Both the position numbers and the translations under genes were made by a program. From Chlamydiia bacterium (GTDB taxonomy: Bacteria; Chlamydiota; Chlamydiia; Chlamydiales; FEN-1388), in NCBI GenBank assembly GCA_023269335.1, contig JAHFTM010000099.1, forward strand, positions 423 through 6,912: a stretch of 6,490 nt of DNA, written 5' to 3'. Shown one piece after another: positions 5,392-6,490 of the stretch. Every line of letters begins with the position of its first letter. The stretch's first letter is position 1. A model generated the notes under the pieces. It searched no databases. It saw only the letters and a list, made by a program, of their open reading frames with translations, and had not been told where the DNA came from.

Positions 5392-6490
5392 ATGAGTTTA
5401 CAAGTTTCAAGATCTGGCACTCCACAAGAATTTCCATTGAGAGGAACTGCAGCGATATTAGACGAAGCAAGAAAAAAACGTTATATTGAGCCTGCTCCTT
5501 CTCACCCGAAAGTACCCAATGTCATTGCTGGACTTGTGGCCTCTTTTTTTCCTCTTAACGGAAGAAAAGAGATCACACAAAAACTATGTCATGCTTTCCA
5601 AATAAACTCAGGGCTACCCTCGATTTTAGCAAGTGCCAATAAGATAGATACTCTAGAGGCACAAGAAAAAGAGCTTGCTCGATTACTTGATGATTACAAG
5701 ACAGACCCCGTGAAATATCCTCTCCCTGTAAATGGGAGAAATTACACAGCTCCGGTTTCTATTGTTTTGAATGACTCGCAGCAAGTCAGTGTGAAGGTTC
5801 TTAATTTCTTGAAACAGGCGTGTCCAAATATGCGCGCTTTACGCATAGAATTTTTCCTTTTTCCAGATAACACTTCAGAGAGCTCTTCGGATGACGTTCT
5901 GAGAGTTGTTGCCAGCTGTACAAGCCTCAAAAGGCTCTCCATTCACTATGGCTATAACTACACACGACAAGGGCTTCTTTCATTGTGTGGTTTAAAGCAG
6001 CTCGAAGCTTTTGCAATCGCTATTACTCAAGATCAATTCGCCCCTGAAAGCATAGCAATTGAAGATGCAAAACAGCTATTGAGTGCCTTAAGCGGTCTCA
6101 AGGAGCTTGATCTGTTAGGTCTTGATATGGAAAGTACTGAGGCTTTCATGAATGCACTAGAGGGCTGTCCTGACCTTGAGTGCATTTCTTTAAATCGCCT
6201 TGATGAAAGAAGTATCATGCTCATTAAAAGGTTGGCACCATGTCTTACAAAGCTTAGGAAATGTGTGCTTACAGATGAGAGCGAATTAACTGTAGAGGGT
6301 GCAAGGGCTCTTAAAAGTTGTAAAGGCCTTGAAAGTCTTATCACGAAATATTCTCTTACTGTCGAAACCGTAAGAGAGTTAGTGGAACTCAAAAATTTAC
6401 ACACACTTCATATTGAGGGTGTGACTGAAAAGGTGCAATCTATTCTACCTTCTTTCTCAAAGCTTTCTAACTTAAAGTTTACCTGCGTTG
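5392..6490 (+). CDS. Leucine-rich-repeat protein, 3'-truncated, candidate effector
   Basis: The frame stays open from the ATG at 5392 to the window end, giving 366 residues without a stop. From about residue 140 there are irregular leucine-rich repeats of about 25-30 residues, each a strand-like LxxLxL-type core followed by a helix: CPNMRALRIEFF (144-155), CTSLKRLSIH (176-185), LKQLEAFAIA (201-210), LKELDLLGL (236-244), CPDLECISLNRL (259-270), LTKLRKCVL (285-293), CKGLESL (310-316), LKNLHTLHIEGV (333-344) and LSNLKF (358-363). The 'C..L..L' spacing with a helix resembles eukaryote-like cysteine-containing or ribonuclease-inhibitor-type LRRs. Residues 1-140 are not LRR, show no signal peptide or membrane helix, begin Ser/Thr-rich and match no family I know. 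LRRs bind proteins, and such proteins in amoeba-associated chlamydiae are widely suspected host-targeting factors; for this one, secretion is inference. It has its own promoter region after a terminator, with a weak start site. Confidence 0.85.
   Translation, partial: MSLQVSRSGTPQEFPLRGTAAILDEARKKRYIEPAPSHPKVPNVIAGLVASFFPLNGRKEITQKLCHAFQINSGLPSILASANKIDTLEAQEKELARLLDDYKTDPVKYPLPVNGRNYTAPVSIVLNDSQQVSVKVLNFLKQACPNMRALRIEFFLFPDNTSESSSDDVLRVVASCTSLKRLSIHYGYNYTRQGLLSLCGLKQLEAFAIAITQDQFAPESIAIEDAKQLLSALSGLKELDLLGLDMESTEAFMNALEGCPDLECISLNRLDERSIMLIKRLAPCLTKLRKCVLTDESELTVEGARALKSCKGLESLITKYSLTVETVRELVELKNLHTLHIEGVTEKVQSILPSFSKLSNLKFTCV

Noticed and set aside
6033..6404. 123-codon minus-strand ORF (and shorter minus-strand ORFs at 254-568, 3412-3753, 4625-4915, 5742-5942)
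   Set aside because: All lie opposite well-supported + strand genes, give Ser/Leu/Arg-rich low-information translations and have no promoter or operon context.

Overview
The window reads as part of a chromosomal type III secretion (T3SS) locus from a member of the Chlamydiae, most likely an amoeba-associated or 'environmental' lineage (Simkania/Parachlamydia/Waddlia-like) rather than Chlamydia itself. The reasons are the gene order sctL-sctR-sctS-(insert)-sctT, which matches the chlamydial cdsL-R-S-T cluster; an SctR with a long N-terminal extension, as in chlamydial CdsR; moderately AT-rich DNA with very AT-rich intergenic gaps; and a neighbouring leucine-rich-repeat protein, a class common in amoeba-associated chlamydiae. 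The genus assignment is inference. All genes I can support are on the + strand.

Positions 1-1726 hold the end of sctL (stator/ATPase regulator), sctR and sctS (export-gate membrane proteins). They are packed with 0 and 5 bases between them, and each downstream ribosome binding site lies in the end of the preceding gene, so they look like one translationally coupled unit. At 1727-2950 the export-gate set is interrupted. An AT-rich gap carries an 11-bp inverted repeat and a candidate promoter. It is followed by a gene for a single-pass membrane protein whose soluble part has the spaced landmarks of a protein-kinase fold, but with altered catalytic motifs. A second gap then carries another candidate promoter and a tiny possible leader ORF. 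sctT follows at 2951-3808.

Positions 3809-5259 are a separate transcription unit. It has a very AT-rich leader with a consensus AGGAGG site, a 423-residue protein I do not recognise, and a strong Rho-independent terminator. From 5260 a new unit begins: a TATAAT box, a 7-bp inverted repeat covering the weak ribosome binding site, and the first 366 codons of a leucine-rich-repeat protein that runs off the window. Both proteins are candidate secreted substrates by location only.

SctR, SctS and SctT together form the export gate through which substrates cross the inner membrane. SctL controls the SctN ATPase that prepares substrates. The kinase-like membrane protein sits where a regulator or accessory part of the apparatus could be encoded, but no function is shown by the sequence. 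No gene-free stretch exceeds 300 bases; the longest is 5173-5391. I see no tRNA, rRNA, CRISPR array, insertion sequence or attachment site.
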